Notes: generated by a model from the sequence alone, not told the origin. Shown: positions 37,354 through 47,331, counted from the first letter of the stretch. The stretch: DNA of 64,000 bases from Pontibacter sp. G13 (GCF_031851795.1 NZ_CP134696.1:3678501-3742500); one strand, 5' to 3'. A program made the numbers and translations.

Positions 37354-37356
37354 TCA

Positions 37357-37833
37357 CTATTGCGTGCGGACTGACAGTTGTTTCTGCTCTTGGATAAAGT
37401 GATCCAAGAGATTGATCACATCTGGTGCAGGCTCGTTGTGGCTAAGCTTTTTTAGTTGTAGAGATTCGATCATGGAGCGCAGCGCAGCATCGAGGGTCAT
37501 TTCCTCAAAATACTTTTGGTAGCGCATCAGGATCCACCATTCAAGCGTCGCCTCGATCTTTTCCATGAATTTCTCCGGGAAAAGGGCGGATATGAAGCCG
37601 AATAGGTGTCCTAATAGATAGAAGAATCTCGCGTACCAAGCAGGGCTGATTCCTCGTTTCCTCAACAAATCTCTCAAAAAGGCCGTGTGATGGGCCTTGC
37701 GTTCACGGAGGTTTCGAATTTGTTCCTGATTCAGGCCAAACTGACGATACCAACCTAGACGCATATATTCTCTGGCATGGAGGTCTTTGATAAAGAACTC
37801 TGTGCGTTTTTTCAGGTCAATGGCTGAAGACAT
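37357..37833 (-). CDS. COQ7-like ferritin-fold protein with altered metal ligands
   Basis: A 158-residue, all-helical protein. Residues ~40-120 (ERKAHHTAFLRDLLRKRGISP, LGHLFGFISALF, ATLEWWILMRYQKYFEEM) resemble the COQ7/demethoxyubiquinone hydroxylase four-helix bundle. In true COQ7 the di-iron ligands lie in ExxH and E...HY motifs. Here the first is ERKAHH, and the second keeps the glutamate but reads RY where HY is expected. Bacteroidota normally make menaquinone, so a ubiquinone role is unlikely. The ATG at 37833 is used rather than the TTG at 37860. Function open. Confidence 0.6.
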   Translation of the reverse strand: MSSAIDLKKRTEFFIKDLHAREYMRLGWYRQFGLNQEQIRNLRERKAHHTAFLRDLLRKRGISPAWYARFFYLLGHLFGFISALFPEKFMEKIEATLEWWILMRYQKYFEEMTLDAALRSMIESLQLKKLSHNEPAPDVINLLDHFIQEQKQLSVRTQ

Positions 37834-38006
37834 ATTCAACAAGTCGTTGTTTGTTTTCAACTTCTAATTTATACTGAAAGTTTCGAAAATGAAAAAACAT
37901 GATCGGAGCATGCTTGCATTCCGACTGTTTTTTGAGATACGACTTGATCATCTTCCGCAGGATGCCAAACTTTAAGCTTTCGAACCATCTCTCAATCCGA
38001 TCTTCC

Positions 38007-41000
38007 ATGTCGCGAAAACGCCGTTCGTTCCCTCAGTTAGTGAAAATCACCTACTTGATGGTAGGTCTCATGGGGATGGGCATGTGGAATCTTCACGCCC
38101 AAAACCCCTATGCAGCATATTTTGAGGAAGCCTATCGAGCTAATCCCAGCATTCCCCGGGGGATGTTGGAAGCGGTTGCCTATACGCAAACTCGCATGAA
38201 CCATCTCGAACCCGAAGCTTCCTGCCAAGGGCTCCCCACCTATGTGGGCGTCATGGGTCTTGTGGAAGATGGAAAAGGCTACTTCGAAAACACGCTAAAC
38301 AAGGTTGCCTACCTCTCTGGGTACACTATTCAAGAGATCAAGGAAGACCCTCGAATCAATATCCTGGCCTATGCCAAGGCATATTCTCAAGTACTGGCCA
38401 ACAAAAGGCTGGCCAGTCGAAGTGTCGAAGCTCAACAGCCTGTAGTGCTTGAATTGAGTGAAATCCCTCAGGATGATGGCTCTTTGGTGAATCAGTTCGC
38501 TCAAGATCAGCAATATTATGCCATCCTAAAGGAAATGGAAAGCGGTCATGGAACTGCCAATCATCGCAGAAGATCCATCAATTACGAACAAGCATTTGGC
38601 AAGGAAAACCTGAGGGTACTTTCAGCACCAACGGTTACCGTAACCGATACCAGTGCAACTGCCCCATCCGGAGAGCGGTACGCAGCATCTAGATCTTCCA
38701 CTTGTTCTGCCTCTAAAAAAAGAGCAGACTACATGGGAGCATTTTGGAAATCAGCGCACTCCAACAACTTCGGATCGAGAAATGGAGAGGAAATCAAGTA
38801 CATCACGATTCACACAATCCAAGGCTCTTATGCGAGTGCACTGGCATGGTTCCGAAATCGCCGAGCTGGCGTATCCGCGCATTATGTGATCCGGGCTTCC
38901 GATGGTCAGGTCACTCAAATGGTCTGCGAAAACGACAAAGCCTATCATGTAAAAGCGGACAACCCGTATTCAATTGGTATCGAGCATGAAGGATTCATCC
39001 ACGATGGAGCTTCTTGGTACACGCAAGAAATGTATGAAAGCTCAGCAGCGTTGGTTAGAGATATCATTTCTCGACATGACCTCGACGGTTCCAAAGCATA
39101 CGGCGGACCTCCAACGGATGGAATCAATCATTTGAGTAATTCCTGCTACCATATCAAAGGCCACCAGCACTTCAACGGAAACAACCATATAGACCCGGGT
39201 CCATACTGGGATTGGGATAAATATTATCGCTTGATCAATGGCACACCCAAGCCGGAAAAGTTTACTGCCAAACGAGGAGAAATTTTCGATAATGGAGGTA
39301 GAAATGGAAACTACACCGATCAAATCAGAAAAACCTATTTGATTCAGCCGGAAGGAGCCACTCAAGCGATGATCAGCTTCCGGAAATTTGAGCTGGAAGG
39401 AGATGCCAATCGAGCCTATGACTACCTAGATGTCTATGACGGCACCAATGCAAGTGGAAAATTGCTGGGAAGATTCACCGGAAAAAATGTCCCGAGGAAT
39501 CTGATTGCCAAATCTGGCGCATTCTTCCTGGAATTCCGCTCTGATTGTCAAGTCAACAAAGCTGGCTTTCACATCACCTACACTTCCAAACAATCCAGTT
39601 CTAGCTGCGCCAATCCTACAGCTTTGACCACAACCTCTGTTTCTCCCATCGGGGCGACCTTGGAATGGAGTTATCCGGCAGTTCCCGATAAATTTGTGGT
39701 CAAGGTCATCCGAAACTTGGAGAACAAACCCTACACGTACACCACCCATTTCCCCAAAATCACCCTCTCCGGACTCTCGGCAAATGCTGATTATGTATGG
39801 CAGGTTCAAGCCGTATGTGGAAATGATTCGTCCGCGGTGATTGGAGGATCGTTCAGTACACCCAATATTCCCCGAAATACCGATCCGGAGGTCTATACCT
39901 TTCGGACCAGTCAAGGAAGATTTTATGATACAGGTGGGTCATTCGCAGGCTACACCAACAATGAGCACTATGTCTATCGAATCATTCCTGAAGATGGGGG
40001 TAGAGTAGAGCTAAAGTTTCAGCGATTTGATACTGAAGAAGAGCATGACCTGATGATCATTCATGACGGGGTGAATACCAACTCCCCTATCTTGGATACC
40101 CTTCAAGGAACCTTGACCGAGTTTCCGACCTATTCCTCCTCCGGAAATGGCTTGAGTATCCGATTCATTTCAGACAATCGCACCCAGAGACCCGGGTGGA
40201 CTTCTTCATGGAGAAGTATCGGAGGAACGCCACCAGAAATTCCCGAGCCCGATGATCAGGGAGGCACAGGGGTAGATCCCGTGTTTGGCGATATTGATCC
40301 AACAGAGCAGACCAAATTTGACCCGGAACTCAATTTCAACCCACGAGCTCCACGGACCATTGCTGATCTCTCGAGTAGTTATTCGAAGTCATTTACCGTG
40401 GAATTCGATGATCAGGACAAAAGCGGCAGAGGACTGGCCAATCGGTTCTTCTGTATTGCACAAATGGGACCATCAGGGCTGAAATCAAATCCAGATAAAG
40501 GATACTTCAATGATGATTTCCAATATGGATTGGGGGATGAATGGAAAACGTATGCAGGTACATGGCGTGTTTCCAAAGGGGTTTTGTACCAAACAGATGT
40601 AAACTCCGGCAACACCGGTCTCCATACCAAACTCAAGCAGCGAGCGAGCCAAGTCTATGTCTACAATTGGCAAGCGATGATGAAGGGGACTAAAAACAAT
40701 CATCGCCACGGCCTGCACTTCTTTGCCAGTGATCCTTCCCAAAGCAATCGAGGCAACTCTTATTTTGTTTGGATCAGAGAGTCCAACGGCAAAGACTACG
40801 TGGAAATCTACAAGACTTGGCAGAACAAATTCGATCGTAAAATCCGCAAGGAAGTCGAGTTAGACGCGGGGGTGGTGTATGATTACAAGGTCATTTACAA
40901 TCCTCAAAAGGGCAGAATCGAAGCATATGTTAACAATGATTTCATCTGCTCCTGGGTGGATAGCTACCCACTCGAAAAGGGGGAATACATGTCCATTCGC

Positions 41001-42077
41001 TCGGCGGATTGTCAGCTTTCATTGGATAATCTTCGCGTCTTTGTCAGAAGATCTGTGACAGCTCCCATTACCGTTGGAAATGGACCGGATGCAGATTTGG
41101 CCCCGAACGGCAAGTTCTCTGTATTCTCTTTGGTGGTGGACCGAAATATTCGATGGTCTCCAATCGGACGAAGCAATTCTGTAATTGGGAACGGACAATC
41201 TGATGGCGGTAATAGCGGCGACGAAAGCGGAAATGGTGGATTGCCGGTTTATGGAAATGATTTCCCCGTCAAGCTCAAACACCCCAGTGCGCTTGAAAGC
41301 TACTTCCTGCCCGCTGATTTTGATGGTTCGCGATGGGGAGCCAATGAGAAACTCGGATTTTTCCTCGATGATTTCGAATATCCAAGACTGGACAACAAAT
41401 GGGTCTCCATTGCTGGAAGTTGGAAAGTAGCCAATGGCAATCTCATTCAATCGAATACAACAGAAGGAAATACCAATCTGTATGCGAAATTGGCCCAATC
41501 CGATGATGGACCCGTCCTGTATCACTGGAAAGCCAAGATGCTTTCATCTGGTGACAACAAGCGATTTGGCCTCCACTTCTTTGCTGATGACGGACGGAAA
41601 AACAATCGCGGAAACTCCTATTTGGCTTGGTTCAGATTCAATGATTCCAAGGCGGATCAAGTAGAGATTTACAGAAATGTAAATGACAAATTGGGACAAA
41701 AGGTAGTCAAGAATACCAAGCTTTCCACCGGACAATGGTATGATTACAAAGTCCTCTACGATCCTAACATGGGATATATCGAGGTATTCATCAATGATCA
41801 ACTGGTCTGTTCATGGAGGGATACCGAGGGGCCATTCCAGCAGGGATCGGCCATTTCATTCCGAACTGGAGACTGCGAAATGGAGATCGACCAAGTCCAT
41901 GTCTACAAAATGGTCAAGTCGACAACGACCACCATCAAGGTAGGTACTCAGCCCACAGACATGCTTCGCTATGAAAGTCGCCAAGGACAGGCTGCTGCAA
42001 GAATTCTAAGTGTGCATATCGACCAGCAAAAAAGGTGGTCTAAGCTTTCAGAGCGCAAGGCACGGATCGATTTTTAG
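38007..42077 (+). CDS. Large secreted N-acetylmuramoyl-L-alanine amidase with CUB, FN3 and LamG-like domains
   Basis: A 1356-residue exported protein (signal peptide ending WNLHAQ, ~residue 32). Residues ~35-130 look like a lysozyme/transglycosylase-like helical domain (IPRGMLEAVAYTQTRM, GVMGLVEDGKGYF). The next domain is Amidase_2 (~265-420), cleaving the MurNAc-L-Ala bond. Zn-site candidates are IHTIQGS, the histidines in IKGHQHF, and NNHIDPG. A CUB-like domain (GEIFDNGGRNGNYTD), an FN3-like domain (SCANPTAL...) and a second CUB (GRFYDTGGSFAGYTN) follow. Two homologous ~190-residue LamG-like modules come last, each starting FxDDF(Q/E)Y. No T9SS tail is recognisable. The ATG at 38007 is chosen for the signal peptide. 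Confidence 0.85.
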   Translation: MSRKRRSFPQLVKITYLMVGLMGMGMWNLHAQNPYAAYFEEAYRANPSIPRGMLEAVAYTQTRMNHLEPEASCQGLPTYVGVMGLVEDGKGYFENTLNKVAYLSGYTIQEIKEDPRINILAYAKAYSQVLANKRLASRSVEAQQPVVLELSEIPQDDGSLVNQFAQDQQYYAILKEMESGHGTANHRRRSINYEQAFGKENLRVLSAPTVTVTDTSATAPSGERYAASRSSTCSASKKRADYMGAFWKSAHSNNFGSRNGEEIKYITIHTIQGSYASALAWFRNRRAGVSAHYVIRASDGQVTQMVCENDKAYHVKADNPYSIGIEHEGFIHDGASWYTQEMYESSAALVRDIISRHDLDGSKAYGGPPTDGINHLSNSCYHIKGHQHFNGNNHIDPGPYWDWDKYYRLINGTPKPEKFTAKRGEIFDNGGRNGNYTDQIRKTYLIQPEGATQAMISFRKFELEGDANRAYDYLDVYDGTNASGKLLGRFTGKNVPRNLIAKSGAFFLEFRSDCQVNKAGFHITYTSKQSSSSCANPTALTTTSVSPIGATLEWSYPAVPDKFVVKVIRNLENKPYTYTTHFPKITLSGLSANADYVWQVQAVCGNDSSAVIGGSFSTPNIPRNTDPEVYTFRTSQGRFYDTGGSFAGYTNNEHYVYRIIPEDGGRVELKFQRFDTEEEHDLMIIHDGVNTNSPILDTLQGTLTEFPTYSSSGNGLSIRFISDNRTQRPGWTSSWRSIGGTPPEIPEPDDQGGTGVDPVFGDIDPTEQTKFDPELNFNPRAPRTIADLSSSYSKSFTVEFDDQDKSGRGLANRFFCIAQMGPSGLKSNPDKGYFNDDFQYGLGDEWKTYAGTWRVSKGVLYQTDVNSGNTGLHTKLKQRASQVYVYNWQAMMKGTKNNHRHGLHFFASDPSQSNRGNSYFVWIRESNGKDYVEIYKTWQNKFDRKIRKEVELDAGVVYDYKVIYNPQKGRIEAYVNNDFICSWVDSYPLEKGEYMSIRSADCQLSLDNLRVFVRRSVTAPITVGNGPDADLAPNGKFSVFSLVVDRNIRWSPIGRSNSVIGNGQSDGGNSGDESGNGGLPVYGNDFPVKLKHPSALESYFLPADFDGSRWGANEKLGFFLDDFEYPRLDNKWVSIAGSWKVANGNLIQSNTTEGNTNLYAKLAQSDDGPVLYHWKAKMLSSGDNKRFGLHFFADDGRKNNRGNSYLAWFRFNDSKADQVEIYRNVNDKLGQKVVKNTKLSTGQWYDYKVLYDPNMGYIEVFINDQLVCSWRDTEGPFQQGSAISFRTGDCEMEIDQVHVYKMVKSTTTTIKVGTQPTDMLRYESRQGQAAARILSVHIDQQKRWSKLSERKARIDF

Positions 42078-42095
42078 CAGACATAATTCTCAAAT

Positions 42096-42138
42096 AAAAA
42101 TGGAGCAAATCTCTTCTCAGAGATTTGCTCCATTTTTT
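42096..42138. terminator. Bidirectional terminator between the amidase and tsaB
   Basis: A perfect 19-bp stem (42096-42114 with 42119-42137; core GGAGCAAATCTCT) with a TCTC loop and A5/T5 at the foot on both strands. It serves both converging genes. Confidence 0.9.
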
Positions 42139-42158
42139 ATGATATCACCTAGATTTCC

Positions 42159-42872
42159 TTAGAAGAACTTCTTCTTTGATTTGGTGGCAACGAAGCTTTT
42201 CAAATAAAAAGGCTCATAGGCGACCAGGTCTTCAAAGGCTTTCTGTTCGAATTTTTCCCATGCAGGCATAGCCATATCAGCGGCAGAGGATAGCTGCTTA
42301 GGGAGCAAGATGGCATTGGGATGTTCTTTCAACAAAGGGATACATTTCTGCACGCCATCTCCAACAAAGATGATTTTCCTATCTGCCAACAATTCATCCA
42401 GCGTACCTGCTTCCATGATCACGGGTTTGACCTCCTGTTGTGGATTCATCTCAGAATCGAAAACAGCTGCATACACTTCCATTCGCCGAGCGTCCAGCAT
42501 GGGACAGATCCACGCATCCAATTGCTTAGCCAGATCTTGAACACCTGAGGCAAGCAGTTCCAATGATCCAACAGAAATCAATGGGAGGTCTTGAGCCATA
42601 CAAAGTCCCTTCGCAGTTGAAACTCCTACCCGCAATCCCGTATAAGACCCCGGTCCTGCAGAAACTGCCACCGCAGATAATTGGTCCATGGATAGCTCCA
42701 GATCGGAAAGAATCGTCTGGATCATGGGCGCAATCAGTTTAGCATGTGTTCGATCTTTTCGAACTTCCATGACTGCGAGGAGTTGATCTCGATCCATAAC
42801 TGCCACTGAACCGATGGAGGTGGCTGTTTCTATTGCCAGAATGAAGGGTCCTGTACGTACTTCCTGCTTCAT
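42159..42872 (-). CDS. tsaB: tRNA threonylcarbamoyladenosine biosynthesis protein TsaB
   Basis: A 237-residue TsaB, the scaffold partner of TsaD in making t6A37 on ANN-decoding tRNAs. The ASKHA-fold start is ILAIETATSIGSVAV, followed by the conserved VSAGPGSYTGLRVGVSTAKGL. It has a typical C-terminal extension. tsaD and tsaE are not in the window. It is divergent from the NFACT gene. Confidence 0.95.
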   Translation of the reverse strand: MKQEVRTGPFILAIETATSIGSVAVMDRDQLLAVMEVRKDRTHAKLIAPMIQTILSDLELSMDQLSAVAVSAGPGSYTGLRVGVSTAKGLCMAQDLPLISVGSLELLASGVQDLAKQLDAWICPMLDARRMEVYAAVFDSEMNPQQEVKPVIMEAGTLDELLADRKIIFVGDGVQKCIPLLKEHPNAILLPKQLSSAADMAMPAWEKFEQKAFEDLVAYEPFYLKSFVATKSKKKFF

Positions 42873-42965
42873 GGCACAAAGCTAATGACATTCACCTGCG
42901 CGATCCAAATCTGTCTGCGCAATCATTCATTGCCATTCCAACTAGTTTGTCCCGATATTTGCCAC

Positions 42966-44558
42966 ATGCATTTCCACCACTACACATTGGTTCACCTCGA
43001 TCGCTGGCTTCAATCCGAACATTCAGGAACCCGCATTCATCGCTGTTTTTCGCAAAATCGCAATGAGTTGGTGATTGAGTTGGATGAAACATTCCTCCGA
43101 GTAGGCTGTCATACTCCCTTGACATTCATCGTGCCCTCAGACGAATATGCCAAAGCTCGCAAAAACGTGGTGGAACTATTTCCCCAGCTGACAGGAGCGA
43201 AAGTTCTGAACACACGGGTTGTTCCAAATGAAAGAACCTGGATCTGGGAATTGTCGGATGGATTCGAGCTGGTCTTCAAAATGCACGGCATCAGTGCCAA
43301 TATCATTTTGCTTCAGCATGGGGTGGTCGTTCAACTCTTCAATTCCCAGCGTGCGGAGGATTTATCCTATGAGGAAACACCCGGAGCATTTCATCCTGAG
43401 GCACTCAACCAATCGGTTGAACACCAAGAAAAAGCGGTCCTAGATGCATTGAGAAGTGTTTCGATGATCTTCGAAAAACGATTTGCCAAGTATGTTCTCG
43501 ATCGAATGGATGCTGGAGTATCATTTGGCGAAGCCGTGAATAAGACCATTGAAATGGCTAAAAACGACTCCTTTTATATCGCCAAGGATCGAGAAAAAGC
43601 GGTCTTCTACCTATTCCCGCCAGATGCTTCGCTCCCTTCCATCCAAGTTCGGGGGATCGTTCCTGCCCTTCAGATGTTCCTGAAATGCCACTATCAGATG
43701 AGTGCCTACCGGGCCCAATTCAAGGCTGGAGACAAACTCTTCAAAAAACCTTTCGAGAAATTCACCAAGGTTCACGCTTCCTACCAAAAGAACATTGACC
43801 AGCTTAGGTCTGAGCGAAACCCTGAAGAAATAGGCCATATTTTGATGGCAAACCTCCACGCCATCGAGCCCGGAGTGAAGAAGGTCAAGCTTGCAGATTT
43901 TTATCAGGAGGGCGATATCACGATCAAGCTCGATCCAGCAAAGTCTCCGCAAGACAATGCGGCCAAGTATTACGACAAGCACCGACAGCGCAAAGCCAAG
44001 CTTACTTATCTGGAAGATCAGATCGGAGAATTGGAAGAGAAACTCCTAACGGCCGAGATGGATTTGATTGACTTTAGAACGCTTGTCCCTCCGGCAGATC
44101 TAGTCCTAACGCCCAATGGCTTCGATCCAGAGCAGCTTAAAGCCATGAAGCAGGTTACCAGAAAACTGGCCAGTGCTCAACGGGAGGAAGCTCGAGACAA
44201 ATATCCTTTCCGACATTTCAAGAAGTCTGGGTACGATATTTTCATCGGGAAAAATGCCAAAAACAGCGATGAGCTCAGCTTTAAATTTGCAGCAAAAACC
44301 GATCTCTGGCTTCACGTCAAGGATGTTCCCGGGTCTCATGTGATCATTCGCCAGAAACCTGGGAAGGATTTGCCTCACGAGGTATTGGAGTATGCCGCTT
44401 CATTGGCGGCTTATTTTTCAAAGCGAAAGACCGACACACTCGTTCCAGTCCAATACACTCCCAGAAAATTCATCCGAAAACGAAAAGGAGATCCGCCAGG
44501 CCTGGTGGCTGTAGATCGCGAAAAGGTGATCATGGTGGAACCGCTAAAACCTGAATGA
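42966..44558 (+). CDS. rqcH: NFACT-family protein (RqcH-like, DUF814)
   Basis: A 530-residue NFACT protein. An NFACT-N domain (1-~190) is followed by a helical and coiled-coil middle and a C-terminal NFACT-R/DUF814 domain (GYDIFIGKNAKNSDELSFK, DLWLHVKDVPGSHVIIR). RqcH in Firmicutes binds obstructed 50S subunits and adds alanine tails for ribosome rescue. The DR motif needed for tRNA recruitment there aligns by eye with E89-R90 here (VVPNERTWIW). The ATG at 42966 is chosen; the upstream extension is atypical. Cotranscription with other genes is unlikely. Confidence 0.85.
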   Translation: MHFHHYTLVHLDRWLQSEHSGTRIHRCFSQNRNELVIELDETFLRVGCHTPLTFIVPSDEYAKARKNVVELFPQLTGAKVLNTRVVPNERTWIWELSDGFELVFKMHGISANIILLQHGVVVQLFNSQRAEDLSYEETPGAFHPEALNQSVEHQEKAVLDALRSVSMIFEKRFAKYVLDRMDAGVSFGEAVNKTIEMAKNDSFYIAKDREKAVFYLFPPDASLPSIQVRGIVPALQMFLKCHYQMSAYRAQFKAGDKLFKKPFEKFTKVHASYQKNIDQLRSERNPEEIGHILMANLHAIEPGVKKVKLADFYQEGDITIKLDPAKSPQDNAAKYYDKHRQRKAKLTYLEDQIGELEEKLLTAEMDLIDFRTLVPPADLVLTPNGFDPEQLKAMKQVTRKLASAQREEARDKYPFRHFKKSGYDIFIGKNAKNSDELSFKFAAKTDLWLHVKDVPGSHVIIRQKPGKDLPHEVLEYAASLAAYFSKRKTDTLVPVQYTPRKFIRKRKGDPPGLVAVDREKVIMVEPLKPE

Positions 44559-44560
44559 AA

Positions 44561-44594
44561 AATGAGGCTGAACTTCGTGAAGTTCAGCCTCATT
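44561..44594. terminator. Hairpin terminator between the NFACT gene and parC
   Basis: A perfect 15-bp stem (44561-44575 with 44580-44594; core GAGGCTGAACTT) with a CGTG loop. On the minus strand it is followed by TTTTT, so it chiefly ends the parC transcript; on the plus strand the tail is weaker. Confidence 0.8.
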
Positions 44595-44611
44595 CATTTG
44601 CGTGGTTCACC

Positions 44612-47212
44612 CTATTCGAAAAGATCTGTTTGGGCTGAATCGGTGTTTACATCATCTCCCGACCACTCCACGGAATCGCCCGTTTGGAGGGAACCTTGAT
44701 TCTCAGCAGGCATTTCTACTTCAATCTGTTTGATACGAGTTACCTTCCGCTTGTCGAGCTTATTGCCAGTGGCTCTCCAACCTTTGACCCCGATAAACTC
44801 AGACAAATTGAGCTGTACTTCCTCTTTTTGAGTTCCCTTAATCGTGGCGAAATATTGGATATGCACGTTGGGCTCGACACTTGCCAGCACCAGCTTAGAG
44901 TTGTCCGCTTCACTGATAAAGAGGAATGGCTTGTTCCTTGTGGTGGTCTCGACGGTGAAGCGCTTGACATAATACTGTTTGCTCTCACCATCGTAATGCA
45001 CCGCAGTGATCACTTGCTCTGGATTGAATTTGCTGACCAGTACGGTTTTATTAAGGTCAAATCGATGGGTCAATTCGTAATCCAGCAATTCATAGCTACC
45101 GTCTTTGTGAATGACCATGACGCTATCTTCCCCTTCAAATTCTCCAAGGAATTGACCGCGTCCATCGACATTGAGTCGCCCGACCGTTTCATCGTACCAG
45201 ATCTTGAGGCCGCCTTGTGTAGATGCTCCCACAGATTTTTGGGCAATCCTCCTGATGGGATATTTCGTGAGGACATTTCCTTGCGAGGAACGGCCTTTAA
45301 TCGCCAACTCTGAAAAGTCAAAATCGAAGACCTTGTTTTTGGCGCGGCAATTCTGAGTCAAATACACCGTCACTACTTCTGCCTCGCTATTCTCGTGAGC
45401 AGTGAAGTAGATCAGCTTCGCTCCTTTAGCACCATTGGTCACATCATACTCGCGGTCTCGAGTGATGGCGGTCACTGCGAATCGCTTGATATAGTTTTTG
45501 GAAGAAACCGGATCGCGGTAAATGGCATGATAAACTTTGCGTTCATTGCCCTTTTTCCAGACATCCACATGGAGAATGTTTTTTCCAACGAATGCCTTAT
45601 CCTGGACCTTGGTGACGATGTATTTGCCATCCGAACGGAAGACAATGAGGTCATCCAAATCTGAACAATCCTTGAGGTATTCGCCTTCATCCTTTTTCAG
45701 ACCGTAGCCCACAAACCCTTCTTTGTAATTGACATAGAGTTTTTGATTGGCCACAGCCACCTGCTGAACTTGGATATTGTCAAAGGTGGTGATCTCCGTT
45801 TTCCGGCCTCGGTCTTTGCCGAATTTTTTCAGCAAATCCTCGAAGTATTCGATGGCATAGTCGGTGAGATTTGCCAGATGATGCTCATTCTGTTCAATGT
45901 CCTCTTGCAACTGACGCATCAATTCATCCGCCTTGAAGGAGTTGAATTTTGAAATCCGCTTGATTCGGATCTCTGTCAGACGGGTAATATCATCTTCGGT
46001 GATTTCTCGATAGAATTGGGGTTTGTATGGCTCTAAGCCTTTATCGATAGTTTCGAGCACAGCCTCCCAAGTCTCACATTCCTCGATATCGCGATAGATG
46101 CGGTTTTCGATGAAGATTTTTTCCAAGGAAGAAAACAAGTACTTCTCACGAAGCTCTGCCAAAGTAATCTCAAGTTCCTGACGGAGTAGATCCCGAGTCC
46201 GATCTGTGGACAATTTGAGGATTTCATCTACCGTGAGGAACACAGGTGTATCATCGAGAATCAAACAGGCATTCGGAGAGATCGACACCTCACAGTCCGT
46301 GAATGCATACAAAGCATCAATCGTCACATCCGGCGAAATTCCTGATGGCAAGTCAATTTGAATTTCAACGTCTTGGGCAGTGTTGTCCACCACCTTTTTG
46401 ATCTTGATCTTGCCTTTGTCATTCGCCTTGATGATGGAATCGATCAAGGAAGTAGTCGTCGTAGAGTAGGGGATACTCTTGACCAGCAACGTCGATTTGT
46501 CCTGCACCTCGATATGGCCTCTGACACGCAATTTACCACCACGCTTTCCGCCTTGGTAATTCGAGGCATCCATCATTCCTCCGGTAGGGAAATCAGGGAG
46601 CAATTTGGTTTTACGGCCTTTAAGGATCTGAATCGAAGCCTTGATCAGCTCCACAAAGTTGTGAGGCATGATCTTAGTCGACAATCCCACTGCAATCCCC
46701 TCAACTCCCTGGGCCAACACCAATGGGAATTTCATCGGAAGGCTCACCGGTTCCTTTTTTCGACCATCATAGGAGAGCTGCCACTCGGTGATTTTGGGAT
46801 TGAATGCGACGTGCAAACCGAACTTGGACAGCCTGGTCTCGATATATCGTGAGGCAGCAGCTCGGTCCCCAGTCCTCGAATCCCCCCAGTTTCCCTGCGT
46901 ATCGATCAGCAGTTCCTTCTGGCCGATATTCACCATCGCATCGCCAATTGCGGCATCACCATGCGGGTGAAATTGCATCGTTTGACCGATCACATTGGCG
47001 ACCTTGTGGAATCGTCCATCATCCATTTCCTTCAAGGCATGCAGAATCCGGCGCTGGACCGGTTTCAATCCATCATCCAACAAGGGTACCGCACGCTCCA
47101 GAATTACGTAAGAGGCGTAATCCAGAAAGTAGTTTTCATAGAGTCCTGATACGGCTGTGACATGCGTTTCTTCGTGAGATTCCTGACCGTTGTTGATGGG
47201 ATTTTCTGCCAT
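44612..47212 (-). CDS. parC: DNA topoisomerase IV (GyrA/ParC-type) subunit A
   Basis: An 866-residue type IIA topoisomerase breakage-reunion subunit. The catalytic tyrosine is Y123 in AASRYIETRLS. Other motifs are DGLKPVQRRILHAL, FHPHGDAAIGDAMV and QGNWGDSRTGD. The second half is a divergent beta-pinwheel domain without an obvious GyrA-box, which favours ParC over GyrA and fits the Bacteroidota second A subunit. It decatenates sister chromosomes with ParE, whose gene is not in the window. A -7 box lies upstream at 47287-47294. Confidence 0.93.
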   Translation of the reverse strand: MAENPINNGQESHEETHVTAVSGLYENYFLDYASYVILERAVPLLDDGLKPVQRRILHALKEMDDGRFHKVANVIGQTMQFHPHGDAAIGDAMVNIGQKELLIDTQGNWGDSRTGDRAAASRYIETRLSKFGLHVAFNPKITEWQLSYDGRKKEPVSLPMKFPLVLAQGVEGIAVGLSTKIMPHNFVELIKASIQILKGRKTKLLPDFPTGGMMDASNYQGGKRGGKLRVRGHIEVQDKSTLLVKSIPYSTTTTSLIDSIIKANDKGKIKIKKVVDNTAQDVEIQIDLPSGISPDVTIDALYAFTDCEVSISPNACLILDDTPVFLTVDEILKLSTDRTRDLLRQELEITLAELREKYLFSSLEKIFIENRIYRDIEECETWEAVLETIDKGLEPYKPQFYREITEDDITRLTEIRIKRISKFNSFKADELMRQLQEDIEQNEHHLANLTDYAIEYFEDLLKKFGKDRGRKTEITTFDNIQVQQVAVANQKLYVNYKEGFVGYGLKKDEGEYLKDCSDLDDLIVFRSDGKYIVTKVQDKAFVGKNILHVDVWKKGNERKVYHAIYRDPVSSKNYIKRFAVTAITRDREYDVTNGAKGAKLIYFTAHENSEAEVVTVYLTQNCRAKNKVFDFDFSELAIKGRSSQGNVLTKYPIRRIAQKSVGASTQGGLKIWYDETVGRLNVDGRGQFLGEFEGEDSVMVIHKDGSYELLDYELTHRFDLNKTVLVSKFNPEQVITAVHYDGESKQYYVKRFTVETTTRNKPFLFISEADNSKLVLASVEPNVHIQYFATIKGTQKEEVQLNLSEFIGVKGWRATGNKLDKRKVTRIKQIEVEMPAENQGSLQTGDSVEWSGDDVNTDSAQTDLFE

Positions 47213-47286
47213 GTATGAGGAATTGTGAATGTTGCGATGGGTACAGAGACAAGCTCAAAAACGCTTTGTCCCGTACATGCTTTTAG

Positions 47287-47294
47287 CAAATCTA
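47287..47294 (-). promoter_or_regulatory. -7 box upstream of parC
   Basis: On the minus strand this reads TAGATTTG, a perfect TAnnTTTG. The start would be about 68 bases before the ATG. Just upstream is an inverted repeat TTTGGCAA...TTGCCAAA (47300-47307 / 47321-47328), a possible operator. No clear -33 box. Confidence 0.45.
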
Positions 47295-47331
47295 AATATT
47301 TTGGCAAACATTGTAAAGTCTTGCCAAACGA

